DNA from: Streptomyces echinatus | GTDB lineage: Bacteria > Actinomycetota > Actinomycetes > Streptomycetales > Streptomycetaceae | Direction of reading: 5' to 3' | NCBI RefSeq assembly: GCF_014203595.1 | Contig: NZ_JACHJK010000001.1 | Coordinates: 870,582 to 934,581 of the forward strand | DNA: 64,000 bases | In this document: positions 52,549-61,227 of the stretch, piece after piece | Position numbering within the stretch: position 1 is the first letter of the stretch | Layout of the letters: each line of letters opens with the position of its first letter | The notes under the pieces: model-generated | Told to the model about the DNA's origin: nothing | Databases searched by the model: none | Seen by the model: the letters and a program-made list of their open reading frames with translations, nothing else | Made by a program: the position numbers and the translations under genes

Positions 52549-53385
52549 GTGACCACTCACCACAACACCGCCGCGGCCGGCTCTCAGCCGGTCGCGGCGG
52601 TCTCGGGCGTCACCGTGCGGTACGGGGCGACGGTCGCCCTCGACGACGTCTCCCTCGCCTTCCCCGCGGGGGTCACCGGTCTCCTCGGCCCCAACGGGGC
52701 GGGGAAGAGCACGTTGCTGTCGCTGCTGAGCACGGCTCGCACCCCCAGGTCCGGGACCGTCGCCCTGCTGGGGGAGCAGGCGTCGGGACGAGCCCGCACG
52801 GAGCGGCTCAGGCGGCGGATCGGAGTGCTCCCGCAGTCCTTCGGCTTCTATCCCCGCTTCACCGTCCTGGAGTTCACCGAGTACGCGGCATGGCTGCGCA
52901 AGGTCCCGGCCGCCCAGCGGCGCGAACGGGCCGTCGAGGCGCTCCGCCTGGTGCAGATGGACCAGCACGCCGACCGCAGGATGGGCGCGCTGTCCGGCGG
53001 CATGCTGCGCCGCGTCGGCATCGCCCAGACCATGGTGAACGAACCCTCCCTCGTCCTCCTCGACGAACCGACGGTCGGCCTCGACCCGGCCCAGCGGGTC
53101 GGCTTCCGCAGCCTGATCAGGCAACTGGGCGAGCGGTGCGCCGTGGTGATGAGCACCCACCTGGCCGAGGACGTCGCGCACGTGTGCGACCGGGTCGCCG
53201 TACTGCTCGCCGGCACGGTCCGCTTCACCGGCACGGTCGCCGAACTCTGCGCCCTGCCGTCCCGCGACGCGTCCCCCGACGGCGCCGGGGACACGGAAGC
53301 CGAAGGTACGGCCGTGGAAGTCGACGGTACGGCCGTCGAGGCCGGCTACCTGCACCTGGCGGGCGCGGAAGCGGCGGCGATCTGA
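52549..53385 (+). CDS. ABC transporter ATPase
   Basis: A 278-residue ATP-binding subunit. Walker A GPNGAGKSTLL, signature ALSGGMLRRVGIA, Walker B LVLLDEPTVGLD and the switch STHLAED are complete. The C-terminal extension is acidic and repetitive, with EGTAVEVDGTAVEAG. GTG 52549 starts 18 bases after the secreted-protein gene, and its TGA overlaps the next ATG by one base (TGATG). Together with two membrane proteins it forms an uncharacterised exporter-like complex. Confidence 0.93.
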   Translation: MTTHHNTAAAGSQPVAAVSGVTVRYGATVALDDVSLAFPAGVTGLLGPNGAGKSTLLSLLSTARTPRSGTVALLGEQASGRARTERLRRRIGVLPQSFGFYPRFTVLEFTEYAAWLRKVPAAQRRERAVEALRLVQMDQHADRRMGALSGGMLRRVGIAQTMVNEPSLVLLDEPTVGLDPAQRVGFRSLIRQLGERCAVVMSTHLAEDVAHVCDRVAVLLAGTVRFTGTVAELCALPSRDASPDGAGDTEAEGTAVEVDGTAVEAGYLHLAGAEAAAI

Positions 53386-54686
53386 TGCGCGTCCTGCTGA
53401 CCGAGATGCGGCGGGGAGAGGCCAAGTGGGCCGCCGCCCTCATGGGAGCCGTCGGCGTCTACTACTTCACGGCCGAGAGCCCCGGCCAGAGCGACTGGAT
53501 CGGCTGGTGGACCCAGACCAGCCTCCAGGTCCAGCTCTTCTCGGTGATCGTCATGGGCTCGGTGATGAGCGCGGCGGCCGCCTGGGGAGCGGGCCGCGCC
53601 TTCCGCCACCGCACCCGCCCGTGGGCGGACACCGCTGCCCGGGGCGGATGGGCACAGGCCTTCCTGCTGTGGCTCGCGGCATGGCTGTGGTCCCTGATCG
53701 CCTACGCCCTGTTCGTCGTCATCGCGTTCTCCCGCACGGCGGGCGTCAGCGACGTCACCGAACCCGCCTGGACCCCCCTCCTGCTCGGCGCGAGCATGAT
53801 GGGCCTGCAGACCGCTCTCGGCGTCGCCGTCGGCTCGGCGCTCCCGTCACGGGTGATCGCACCGTTCGCCGGGATCTTCTGGTACGGCCTCTTCGTGGTC
53901 GTGGCGTTCGTGCCCGGCACCCCTCTCGACAAGCTGTTCCCCGCGATAGACGAGTTCTGGAGTTCGGAGTTCGCGCCGAACACCACCCGCATGCTCACCG
54001 CCGTGGCCTGGTGCCTCGCCCTCGGCCTGCTGCTGCTCGCCCTGCCCGCCCTCCGGCGCCGTGCCACCCTCGCACCGCGGCCCGTGGCCCTGGCGGCGCT
54101 CGCCCTCGTCGCGCTGGTCGCGGGCGGCGCCCTCGTGGCGTTCCGCACCCCCGCGCCCGACTCGTACTGGGCGGTCCGCAAGGCGCAGCCCGCGCACCCG
54201 CTCTGCGCCGGCAGCGGCGGCACCACGCTGTGCCTGTGGCCCGAGGACCGCCACCTCCTGCCGCGGGCCCGCGCCGCGGTGCGGACCGTGGACGCGCGGC
54301 TCGGCACCCTGGGCGGGCTCAACCGGAGCTTCTACGCCGCCGGCCTGGACCGTCCGGCGGGCGACACCGCCGAGCTGTCCGTGATGTCGCCGGGCGAGAG
54401 CGAGACCGACCTGACGGAGGCGATGCTCAGCGCGGCACTGCCCCAGCCGGCGTCGCCCGACTGCGCACCGCACATACTCAGGGAGAGCGGCGGCTACCCC
54501 GACACCTTCCTCTTCGAGGCCGTCGTACGCGACCGCGTCGGCGCGCCCGGCGACTACTTCGGCGAGGAGTTCGGCCGCGCCCTCGGGCGGGTCACCCGCG
54601 CCCCGCGCGCCGTGCAGGACGTCTGGATCGAGCGGGCGGCCGAGCGGATCCGTGCCTGCGAGCCCGTACCCCCGCTCCCGCGGTGA
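53385..54686 (+). CDS. ABC-associated membrane protein with extracytoplasmic tail
   Basis: A 433-residue protein. About six helices in residues 15-270 (LMGAVGVYYFTAE, VIVMGSVMSAAAAWGAG, LLWLAAWLWSLIAYALFVV and others) resemble an ABC-2 permease. The C-terminal 160 residues are hydrophilic, with two close cysteines (HPLCAGSGGTTLCLWPEDRH) and no motif I recognise, predicted outside the membrane. It is coupled to the ATPase (TGATG) and to the next gene (GTGA). Confidence 0.87.
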   Translation: MRVLLTEMRRGEAKWAAALMGAVGVYYFTAESPGQSDWIGWWTQTSLQVQLFSVIVMGSVMSAAAAWGAGRAFRHRTRPWADTAARGGWAQAFLLWLAAWLWSLIAYALFVVIAFSRTAGVSDVTEPAWTPLLLGASMMGLQTALGVAVGSALPSRVIAPFAGIFWYGLFVVVAFVPGTPLDKLFPAIDEFWSSEFAPNTTRMLTAVAWCLALGLLLLALPALRRRATLAPRPVALAALALVALVAGGALVAFRTPAPDSYWAVRKAQPAHPLCAGSGGTTLCLWPEDRHLLPRARAAVRTVDARLGTLGGLNRSFYAAGLDRPAGDTAELSVMSPGESETDLTEAMLSAALPQPASPDCAPHILRESGGYPDTFLFEAVVRDRVGAPGDYFGEEFGRALGRVTRAPRAVQDVWIERAAERIRACEPVPPLPR

Positions 54687-55360
54687 AGCCCGTGGTGAAT
54701 CCTGTGCCCAGACCTCGCACGACCCCCGTACGCGGCCCCCGGTACGGCGCCGCCGTCGCCTTCGTGCGCTGCCGGGGCCTGCCGCGGGCCGCCGGGACGG
54801 CCCTGCTCGTCGCCGTGGCGGCCACCGCCTTCGCCGGGCGGCGGGTGGCCCTGCCGGAGTTCCGGTACCTGGTCGACTTCAGCGTTCCGGTGGCCGAGGT
54901 CGTGCCGTTCGCCCACGCGGTCGTCCTCGCCACCACGCTGTTCTCACCCATGGCCGACCTGGAGCGGACGTCCGCCCAGCCGATGCGGCGCCATCGGGCC
55001 GTGTACCTGGTGGGACTGCTCGCCCTGGCGCTGGCCCTGAGCGCGCTCCCGCTGCTCGCCGGCGCCGGCGGGGAGGTGACCGCCGCGGCCGCCCGCAACG
55101 TCGTCGGTCACCTCGGCCTCGCCATGATCAGTGCCCGTCTGTTCGGCAGCGGCCTCGCCTGGCTGCTGCCCATGGGCGTCTTCGGGCCCACCCTGCTCCT
55201 CGGCGTGTCCGGCGACAACACCCCCGAGCCCTGGGCCTGGTCCCTGCACCCGGCCACGGACTCAACAGCCGCCGTCGTGGCTGCCGCCCTCTGGCTGACC
55301 GGCGCCTGCGCGGCCGCGACCGGCCAACCACGCCGCACGGACCAGGCCGAGCGGGACTAG
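54683..55360 (+). CDS. Second membrane protein of the secreted-protein/ABC operon
   Basis: A 225-residue protein with five or six predicted helices (AAGTALLVAVAATAFAG, VVPFAHAVVLATTLFS, AVYLVGLLALALALSALPLLAG and two later ones). GTG 54683 overlaps the upstream stop as GTGA. It ends 58 bases before a 33-bp minisatellite. Function unknown; likely another subunit of the same transporter. Confidence 0.85.
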   Translation: MKPVVNPVPRPRTTPVRGPRYGAAVAFVRCRGLPRAAGTALLVAVAATAFAGRRVALPEFRYLVDFSVPVAEVVPFAHAVVLATTLFSPMADLERTSAQPMRRHRAVYLVGLLALALALSALPLLAGAGGEVTAAAARNVVGHLGLAMISARLFGSGLAWLLPMGVFGPTLLLGVSGDNTPEPWAWSLHPATDSTAAVVAAALWLTGACAAATGQPRRTDQAERD

Positions 55361-55880
55361 GGTCTTCCGTCCGGGCGGGCCCGGCACGATCCGCACGACA
55401 GGCCCCAGCCGTTCCCGGACGGCGCGGCGGGACGGAACGGAACCGGGGTGGTCCGGACGGCGCGGTGGGACGGAAGCGGGGTGGTCCGGACGGCGTGGCG
55501 GGAAGGAAGCGGGGTCGTCCGGGCGGCGCGGTGGGACGGAACCGGGGTTGCCGGGACGGCGTGGCGGGAAGGAAGCGGGGTCGTCCGGGCGGCGCGGTGG
55601 GACGGAACCGGGGTTGCCGGGACGGCGTGGCGGGACGGAACCGGGGTCGTCCGGACGGCGTGGCGGGACGGAACCGGGGTGGTCCGGACGGCGTGGCGGG
55701 ACGGAATCAGTGCCCGGAGGACGGCGCGGCGGGACGGGACCGGCGTTCTCGCCGGGCGGTGTGGTGGCGCGGAGGCGGAGCCGGGGGAAGGGGGCGTTCC
55801 AGGGGCGGTCCACGGCCGTGCCCGGCCCCTCCGGTTAGGCTCTGGCCAGGACACCCGAGCACCCGAGGGAGGCCACGGAG
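55361..55880. other. 520-base gap before glnE, mostly tandem repeat
   Basis: The first 57 bases carry no feature that I recognise. The repeat array fills 55418-55752. The last 128 bases hold the glnE upstream region, with GAGGGAGG eight bases before its ATG. Open frames on both strands cross the array only because 33 is a multiple of three. Confidence 0.7.
55418..55752. repeat. 33-bp minisatellite, ten copies
   Basis: The unit begins GACGGCGTGGCGGGACGGAA and continues CCGGGGTNGTCCG. Copies start at 55418 (38 bp, with a 5-bp duplication), 55456, 55489, 55522, 55555, 55588, 55621, 55654, 55687 and 55720 (degenerate end). The copies at 55489 and 55522 are repeated exactly at 55555 and 55588, a 66-bp higher-order duplication. 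There are no unique spacers between copies. Confidence 0.95.
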
Positions 55881-58800
55881 ATGACGCCGGGGCGCAGGAG
55901 CAGCACCTTCACCCGTCTGCTGCGGCACGGCTTCACCGACCCCTCCGCCGCCGAACGCCTCCTCGACGGCCCCGAACTGGCCCCCGTCCGCGACGACCCG
56001 GTCCTCCTGGAAGCCCTGGGCGCCACCGCCGACCCCGACCTCGCCCTGCACGGTCTGGCCCGTCTCCTGGAGGCCCAGGACGGCCCCACCGCCCACCGCG
56101 AACTGCTGGACACCCTCATCGCGGCCAAGCCCCTGCGCGACCGCCTCCTCGGTGTCCTCGGCGCCTCCGCCGCCCTCGCCGACCACCTGGCCCGCCACCC
56201 CGGCGACTGGCAGGCCCTGGTCATGTACGAGCCGCACGACCTCCACCCGGGCCTCGCCGAGTTCGAACACGGCCTGGCCGGGGCCACCGACCCGGTCTCC
56301 CTCCGCGTCGCCTACCGCCGCTGCCTGCTCTCCATCGCCGCCCGCGACGTCTGCGGCACCACGGCCGTCGCCGAGACCGCCGCGGAACTCGCCGACCTGG
56401 CCACCGCCACCCTCCGCACGGCCCTGGCGCTGGCCGAGCGCACCGCCCCCGAGGACGCCGCCGCCTGCCGCCTCGCGGTGATCGCGATGGGCAAGTGCGG
56501 CGGCCACGAGCTGAACTACGTCTCGGACGTGGACGTGATCTTCGTGGCGGAGCCGGCCGAAGGTGTCCCCGAGCCCAAGGCCCTCCAATCCGCGACGAAA
56601 CTCGCCTCCCACCTGATGCGGATCTGCTCCGAGACGACCGTCGAGGGCTCCATCTGGCCGGTGGACGCCAACCTCCGCCCCGAAGGCCGCAACGGCCCCC
56701 TCGTCCGCACCCTCAGCAGTCACCTCGCCTACTACCAACGCTGGGCGAAGACCTGGGAGTTCCAGGCCCTCCTCAAGGCCCGCCCGGTAGCGGGCGACCC
56801 GGACCTCGGCCGGGCCTACGTCGACGCGCTCGAACCCCTGGTCTGGAAGGCGGCGGACCGCGACAACTTCGTGACGGACGTCCAGAAGATGCGCCGCCGC
56901 GTGGTCGAGAACATCCCCGCGTCCGAGATCGAACGCGAACTCAAACTGGGCCCCGGAGGCCTCCGCGACGTCGAATTCGCCGTCCAGCTCCTGCAGTTGG
57001 TGCACGGCCGTACCGACCCCGCCCTGCGCAGCGGCAGCACCCTGGACGCCCTCCAGGCCCTCGCCGCCGGCGGCTATGTCGGCCGCGAGGACGCCGCCCG
57101 GCTGGACGAGGCGTACCGCTTCCTGCGCTCCATGGAGCACCGCATCCAGCTGTACCGCCTGCGCCGCACCCACCTCGTCCCCGAGGCCGAGGAGGACCGC
57201 CGCCGCCTCGGCCGCTCCCTGGGCCTGCGCACCGACCCGGCGGCCGAGCTGAACCGCGAGTGGCGGCGCCACACCGGTGTCGTACGCCGGCTGCACGAGA
57301 AGCTCTTCTACCGCCCGCTGCTCGACGCCGTCGCCCAACTCGCCCCCGGCGAGGCCCGGCTGCGCCCCGAGGCGGCCCGTGAACGCCTGGTGGCGCTCGG
57401 CTACGCCGACCCGGCCGCGGCCCTGCGCCACCTGGAGGCCCTGGCCTCCGGCGTGACCCGCAAGGCGGCCATCCAGCGCACCCTCCTGCCGGTCCTCCTC
57501 GGCTGGTTCGCCGACTCCGCCGACCCGGACGCCGGCCTGCTGAACTTCCGCAAGGTCTCCGACGCGCTCGGCAAGACCCCCTGGTACCTGCGCCTGCTGC
57601 GGGACGAGGGCGCCGCGGCGGAGAACCTGGCCCGCGTCCTCTCGGCGGGCCGCCTCGCCCCCGACCTGCTGATGCGCGCCCCCGAGGCGGTCGCCCTCCT
57701 CGGCGACGGCACCGGCGCGGGCCCGGCGGCCGTCGGCGGCGGCCTCGCCCCCCGCGACCGCGCCCAGCTGGAACAGGAGATCATGGCGGCCGTGGGCCGG
57801 GCGGAGAACGCCGCACAGGGCGTCACCGCGGCCCGTGGCGTCCGCCGCCGCGAGCTGTTCCGCACCGCCGCCGCCGACATCGTCGGGTCCTACGGCACCG
57901 AGACCAGCCCCGCCGAGGCCGACCAGGGCGCCCTGGTGGACCGGGTCGGCGCGGCCGTCTCCGACCTCACCAAGGCCACCCTCGCCGGCGCCCTGCGCGC
58001 GGTCGTGAGGGACGGCTGGGGCGACACCCTGCCCACCCGGTTCGCGATCATCGGCATGGGCCGCTTCGGCGGACACGAACTGGGCTACGGCTCGGACGCC
58101 GACGTGCTGTTCGTGCACGAGCCCCAGGACGGCGTGGACGAGCACGAGGCGTCCGCCGCCGCCAACAAGGTCGTCGCCGAGATGCGCCGCCTGCTCCAGC
58201 TGCCCAGCGCCGACCCGCCGCTGCTCATCGACGCCGGCCTGCGCCCGGAGGGCAAGTCGGGCCCGCTGGTGCGCACCCTGAAGTCGTACGAGGCGTACTA
58301 CCGCCGCTGGTCCCTGGTCTGGGAGTCGCAGGCGCTGCTGCGGGCCGAGCACGTCGCCGGCGACGAGGACCTGGGCCGGCGCTTCATCGGGCTGATCGAC
58401 CCGCTGCGGTACCCCGCGCACGGTCTCACGGACGAGTCGGTCCGCGAGATCCGCCGGCTGAAGGCCCGGATGGAGGCCGAGCGGCTGCCGCGCGGCGCCG
58501 ATCCCAAGCTGCACACCAAGCTCGGCCCCGGCGGCCTGTCCGACGTCGAGTGGACCGTGCAACTGCTCCAGCTCCGCCACGCCCACCGCGAGCCCGGCCT
58601 GCGCACCACCCGTACCCGCGAGGCCCTGGCCGCCGCCCGGGAGGCCGGGCTGCTGTCGGCCGAGGACGCCGAGATCCTGGACGAGGCGTGGGTGCTGGCC
58701 ACCCGGGTGCGCAACGCGGTCATGCTGGTGCGCGGCCGGGCCGGGGACACCTTCCCCACCGAGTCGCGCGAGCTGGCCGCCGTCGGCCGTTACCTGGGGT

Positions 58801-58895
58801 ACGGCGCCGGGCACGCGGGGGACATGCTGGACGCGTACCGCCGTACCGCGCGCAGGGCGCGCACGGTCGTGGAGGAGCTGTTCTACGCGGACTGA
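55881..58895 (+). CDS. glnE: Bifunctional glutamine synthetase adenylyltransferase/deadenylylase
   Basis: A 1004-residue enzyme that adds and removes AMP on glutamine synthetase I according to nitrogen status. Two nucleotidyltransferase domains are visible: GHELNYVSDVDVIFV near residue 206 and GHELGYGSDADVLFV near residue 730, each followed by its own helical domain. It matches the family length. ATG 55881 is supported by GAGGGAGG eight bases upstream. Its regular target, GlnA1, is not in this window. The gene overlaps the convergent PAP2 gene by 13 bases. Confidence 0.96.
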   Translation: MTPGRRSSTFTRLLRHGFTDPSAAERLLDGPELAPVRDDPVLLEALGATADPDLALHGLARLLEAQDGPTAHRELLDTLIAAKPLRDRLLGVLGASAALADHLARHPGDWQALVMYEPHDLHPGLAEFEHGLAGATDPVSLRVAYRRCLLSIAARDVCGTTAVAETAAELADLATATLRTALALAERTAPEDAAACRLAVIAMGKCGGHELNYVSDVDVIFVAEPAEGVPEPKALQSATKLASHLMRICSETTVEGSIWPVDANLRPEGRNGPLVRTLSSHLAYYQRWAKTWEFQALLKARPVAGDPDLGRAYVDALEPLVWKAADRDNFVTDVQKMRRRVVENIPASEIERELKLGPGGLRDVEFAVQLLQLVHGRTDPALRSGSTLDALQALAAGGYVGREDAARLDEAYRFLRSMEHRIQLYRLRRTHLVPEAEEDRRRLGRSLGLRTDPAAELNREWRRHTGVVRRLHEKLFYRPLLDAVAQLAPGEARLRPEAARERLVALGYADPAAALRHLEALASGVTRKAAIQRTLLPVLLGWFADSADPDAGLLNFRKVSDALGKTPWYLRLLRDEGAAAENLARVLSAGRLAPDLLMRAPEAVALLGDGTGAGPAAVGGGLAPRDRAQLEQEIMAAVGRAENAAQGVTAARGVRRRELFRTAAADIVGSYGTETSPAEADQGALVDRVGAAVSDLTKATLAGALRAVVRDGWGDTLPTRFAIIGMGRFGGHELGYGSDADVLFVHEPQDGVDEHEASAAANKVVAEMRRLLQLPSADPPLLIDAGLRPEGKSGPLVRTLKSYEAYYRRWSLVWESQALLRAEHVAGDEDLGRRFIGLIDPLRYPAHGLTDESVREIRRLKARMEAERLPRGADPKLHTKLGPGGLSDVEWTVQLLQLRHAHREPGLRTTRTREALAAAREAGLLSAEDAEILDEAWVLATRVRNAVMLVRGRAGDTFPTESRELAAVGRYLGYGAGHAGDMLDAYRRTARRARTVVEELFYAD

Positions 58896-59746
58896 GCGGA
58901 CCCGAGCGGCCGGGGCGCGGGCACCGCGACCAGCCGGGGCAGCGCGTACGGCAGGCTGCCGTACCAGGCCCGGGCGGCCGCGAAGCCAAAGCCGAGGCAG
59001 AGGGCGCCGCCCACCGCGTCCAGCCAGAAGTGGTTGGCCGTGGCAACGATCACCGCGAGGGTGGCCGTCGGGTACAGCAGTCCCAGCACCCGCACCCACG
59101 GCACCGACGCCAGCGCGAAGATCGTCAGCCCGCACCACAGCGACCAGCCGATGTGCATCGACGGCATCGCCGCGTACTGGTTCGACATGTGCTTGAGGTC
59201 GCCGGAGGCCATCGAACCCCAGGTGTGGTGCACCGTCACGGTGTCCACGAAGCGGCCGCCGTTCATCAACCGAGGCGGCGCGAGCGGGTACAGATAGTAA
59301 CCGAGCAGGGCCACACCCGTGGTCGCGAACAGCACCAGCCGGGTCGCCGCGTACCGGCCGGGATGCCACCGGTACAGCCACACCAGCACGCCGAGCGTCA
59401 TCACGAAGTGCAGGGTCGCGTAGTAGTAGTTCATCCCGATGATGAGCCAATTCACCGAGTTCACGGCATGATTGACCGACTGCTCGACGCCGACCCCCAG
59501 CGCGTGCTCGGCGCTCCAGATCCAGTCCGCGTTGCGCAGCGCCGCGGACCGCTGCTCCGGTACGGCGTTGCGGACCAGCGAGTACGCCCAGTAACTCACC
59601 GCGATCAGAAGGATCTCGAACCACAGCCGGGGCCGCCGCGGGCGCCGCAGCCGGCCGAGTCGACCTCGTCGGTCCTCGCCCGTGACGGCCTGCGGAACGG
59701 CCACCTCCTCGCGACCTTCCGGATCTGTCACGGTCGAGTCACTCAT
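58883..59746 (-). CDS. PAP2-superfamily membrane phosphatase/transferase
   Basis: A 287-residue membrane protein. A basic cytoplasmic N-terminus (RRGRLGRLRRPRRPR) precedes about six helices. The active-site motifs are PSMH in YAAMPSMHIGW (C2) and HFWLD in ATANHFWLDAVGG (C3), as in inositolphosphotransferase-like Aur1/Ipt1 relatives. It likely acts on a phospholipid or polyprenyl phosphate. GTG 59752 is an alternative start two codons upstream. Confidence 0.88.
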   Translation of the reverse strand: MSDSTVTDPEGREEVAVPQAVTGEDRRGRLGRLRRPRRPRLWFEILLIAVSYWAYSLVRNAVPEQRSAALRNADWIWSAEHALGVGVEQSVNHAVNSVNWLIIGMNYYYATLHFVMTLGVLVWLYRWHPGRYAATRLVLFATTGVALLGYYLYPLAPPRLMNGGRFVDTVTVHHTWGSMASGDLKHMSNQYAAMPSMHIGWSLWCGLTIFALASVPWVRVLGLLYPTATLAVIVATANHFWLDAVGGALCLGFGFAAARAWYGSLPYALPRLVAVPAPRPLGSAQSA

Positions 59747-59814
59747 AGGCACAGAGTCTGCCAGAAAAGGCTTCTTCGGCCGATCATCCCAAGGTTGGGT
59801 CCGTGACGCACCTT

Positions 59815-60942
59815 CTACGACGTACGGAGGACATTCGGCGCGGAAGCGGTTGAACCACGCACCACCAGCTCCGGCATGAACACGAATTCACTGTGCGGAG
59901 CCGGCGTCCCGCCGATCTCCTCCAGCAACGTGCGCACCGCCGCCTGGCCCATCGCCGGTACCGGCTTGCGGACCGTGGTCAGCGGCGGGTCGGTGAAGGC
60001 GATGAGCGGGGAGTCGTCGAAACCGACCACCGACACGTCCCGGGGGACCTCCAGGCCCCGCTGCCGGGCCGCCCGTATCGCGCCCAGCGCCATCATGTCG
60101 CTGGCGCACACGACGGCCGTGCAGTCCCGTTCGATCAGCGAGTTCGCCGCCGCCTGGCCGCCCTCCAGCGTGTACAGCGAGTGCTGGATCAGCTCGGTCT
60201 CGACGGTCTGGGCGGAGAGGTCGAACCGCTCCTGCATCGCCCGGACGAAACCCTCGATCTTGCGCTGCACGGGCACGAAGCGCCTGGGGCCGAGTGCGAG
60301 CCCGATCCTGGTGTGCCCCAGCGACGCCAGATGCGTCACCGCGAGCGCCATCGCGGCCCGGTCGTCGGGGGAGATGAACGGTGCCTGCACCTTCGGCGAG
60401 AACCCGTCCACCAGCACGAACGGCACGCCCTGCGCCCGCAGCCGCTCGTAGCGCTGCATGTCGGCGGTGGTGTCCGCGTGCAGGCCGGAGACATAGATGA
60501 TCCCGGCGACCCCGCGGTCCACCAGCATCTCGGTCAGCTCGTCCTCGGTCGACCCGCCCGGGGTCTGCGTGGCGAGCACCGGCGTGTAGCCCTGGCGGGT
60601 CAGCGCCTGGCCGATGACCTGGGCCAGGGCCGGGAATATCGGGTTCTCCAGCTCGGGCGTGATCAGACCGACGAGTCCCTCGCTGCGCTGCCGCAGCCGG
60701 ACCGGGCGCTCGTAGCCCAGCACGTCCAGTGCGGCGAGCACGGACTGGCGGGTGGTGGCGGCGACGCCCGGCTTCCCGTTGAGGACCCGGCTGACTGTCG
60801 CTTCGCTCACCCCCGCCTGCGCAGCGATGTCAGCAAGCCGTGTGGTCACGCCACTGGACTGTACCGGTCGTATCCGCCCTTGCACACCGGCCGGTCGCCG
60901 GGCACGGGCGGGCACGCGGCCTGCCGTGGGTTGCTGCGTCAT
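59815..60942 (-). CDS. malR: LacI-family maltose regulator MalR
   Basis: Represses the divergent malEFG genes in Streptomyces when maltose is absent. The LacI helix-turn-helix TRLADIAAQAGVSEATVSRVLNGKPGV and hinge precede a periplasmic-binding-like ligand domain (ELENPIFPALAQVIGQAL, PFVLVDGFSP, VVGFDDSPLIAFTDPPLTTVRKP). ATG 60942 (375 residues) has AGGGAG upstream. GTG 60849 (344 residues) is an alternative that starts at the usual LacI position but lacks a ribosome binding site. The N-terminal 31 residues are basic and disordered-looking. Confidence 0.9.
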   Translation of the reverse strand: MTQQPTAGRVPARARRPAGVQGRIRPVQSSGVTTRLADIAAQAGVSEATVSRVLNGKPGVAATTRQSVLAALDVLGYERPVRLRQRSEGLVGLITPELENPIFPALAQVIGQALTRQGYTPVLATQTPGGSTEDELTEMLVDRGVAGIIYVSGLHADTTADMQRYERLRAQGVPFVLVDGFSPKVQAPFISPDDRAAMALAVTHLASLGHTRIGLALGPRRFVPVQRKIEGFVRAMQERFDLSAQTVETELIQHSLYTLEGGQAAANSLIERDCTAVVCASDMMALGAIRAARQRGLEVPRDVSVVGFDDSPLIAFTDPPLTTVRKPVPAMGQAAVRTLLEEIGGTPAPHSEFVFMPELVVRGSTASAPNVLRTS

Positions 60943-60965
60943 CGCGCTCCCTCGGATTCATGCTG

Positions 60966-60992
60966 GCAAGAGCTTGCAGAGTCTTGCACAAG
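60966..60992. promoter_or_regulatory. MalR-like operator cluster near malR
   Basis: GCAAG-AG-CTTGC (60966-60977) is a perfect 12-bp palindrome, and CTTG-CA-CAAG (60983-60992) is a second one. CTTGCAG and CTTGCAC half-sites follow each other at 10-bp spacing. CTTGCA is the half-site I recall for Streptomyces MalR. Confidence 0.65.
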
Positions 60993-61075
60993 AGTCGTCC
61001 CCGCCGCTCAACCCGTGCACCACAGGGTTGCGTCACGGTCGACGGCCGGTCACGGCGGGGTAACCATCGTGGCCT

Positions 61076-61096
61076 CTTGCACTTTTTTTCTGCAAG
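61076..61096. promoter_or_regulatory. MalR-like operator near malE
   Basis: CTTGCA-N9-TGCAAG is a perfect 6-bp inverted repeat. Its spacer contains seven T in a row (61083-61089), rare in this DNA. It lies 132 bases upstream of malE, in the probable promoter zone. Confidence 0.65.
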
Positions 61097-61227
61097 GTCT
61101 TTCGCAATGCTTACATCGCTGTTACGTTCCCTGTCGCCCGGCCGCGGCAACGGCGCAGTCGGCAAGTCGCAGGGGCGGACGGGACCGCCCTCTGCACCAC
61201 TCGGGCTTGAACCCTCAAGGAGAACTC

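Noticed and set aside
55418..55752. Possible CRISPR array
   Set aside because: The copies are contiguous, with no unique spacers, and no cas genes are present. The same applies to the 10-bp array at 31061-31120.
55262..55854. Minus-strand frames coding Pro/Arg-rich 11-residue repeats across the minisatellite
   Set aside because: All frames are open because the unit is 33 bp. No ribosome binding site or conserved flank supports a protein, so it is reported as a repeat.
55707..59624. Minus-strand open frame of 1305 codons opposite glnE
   Set aside because: glnE on the plus strand has both catalytic domains; the antisense translation is low-complexity.
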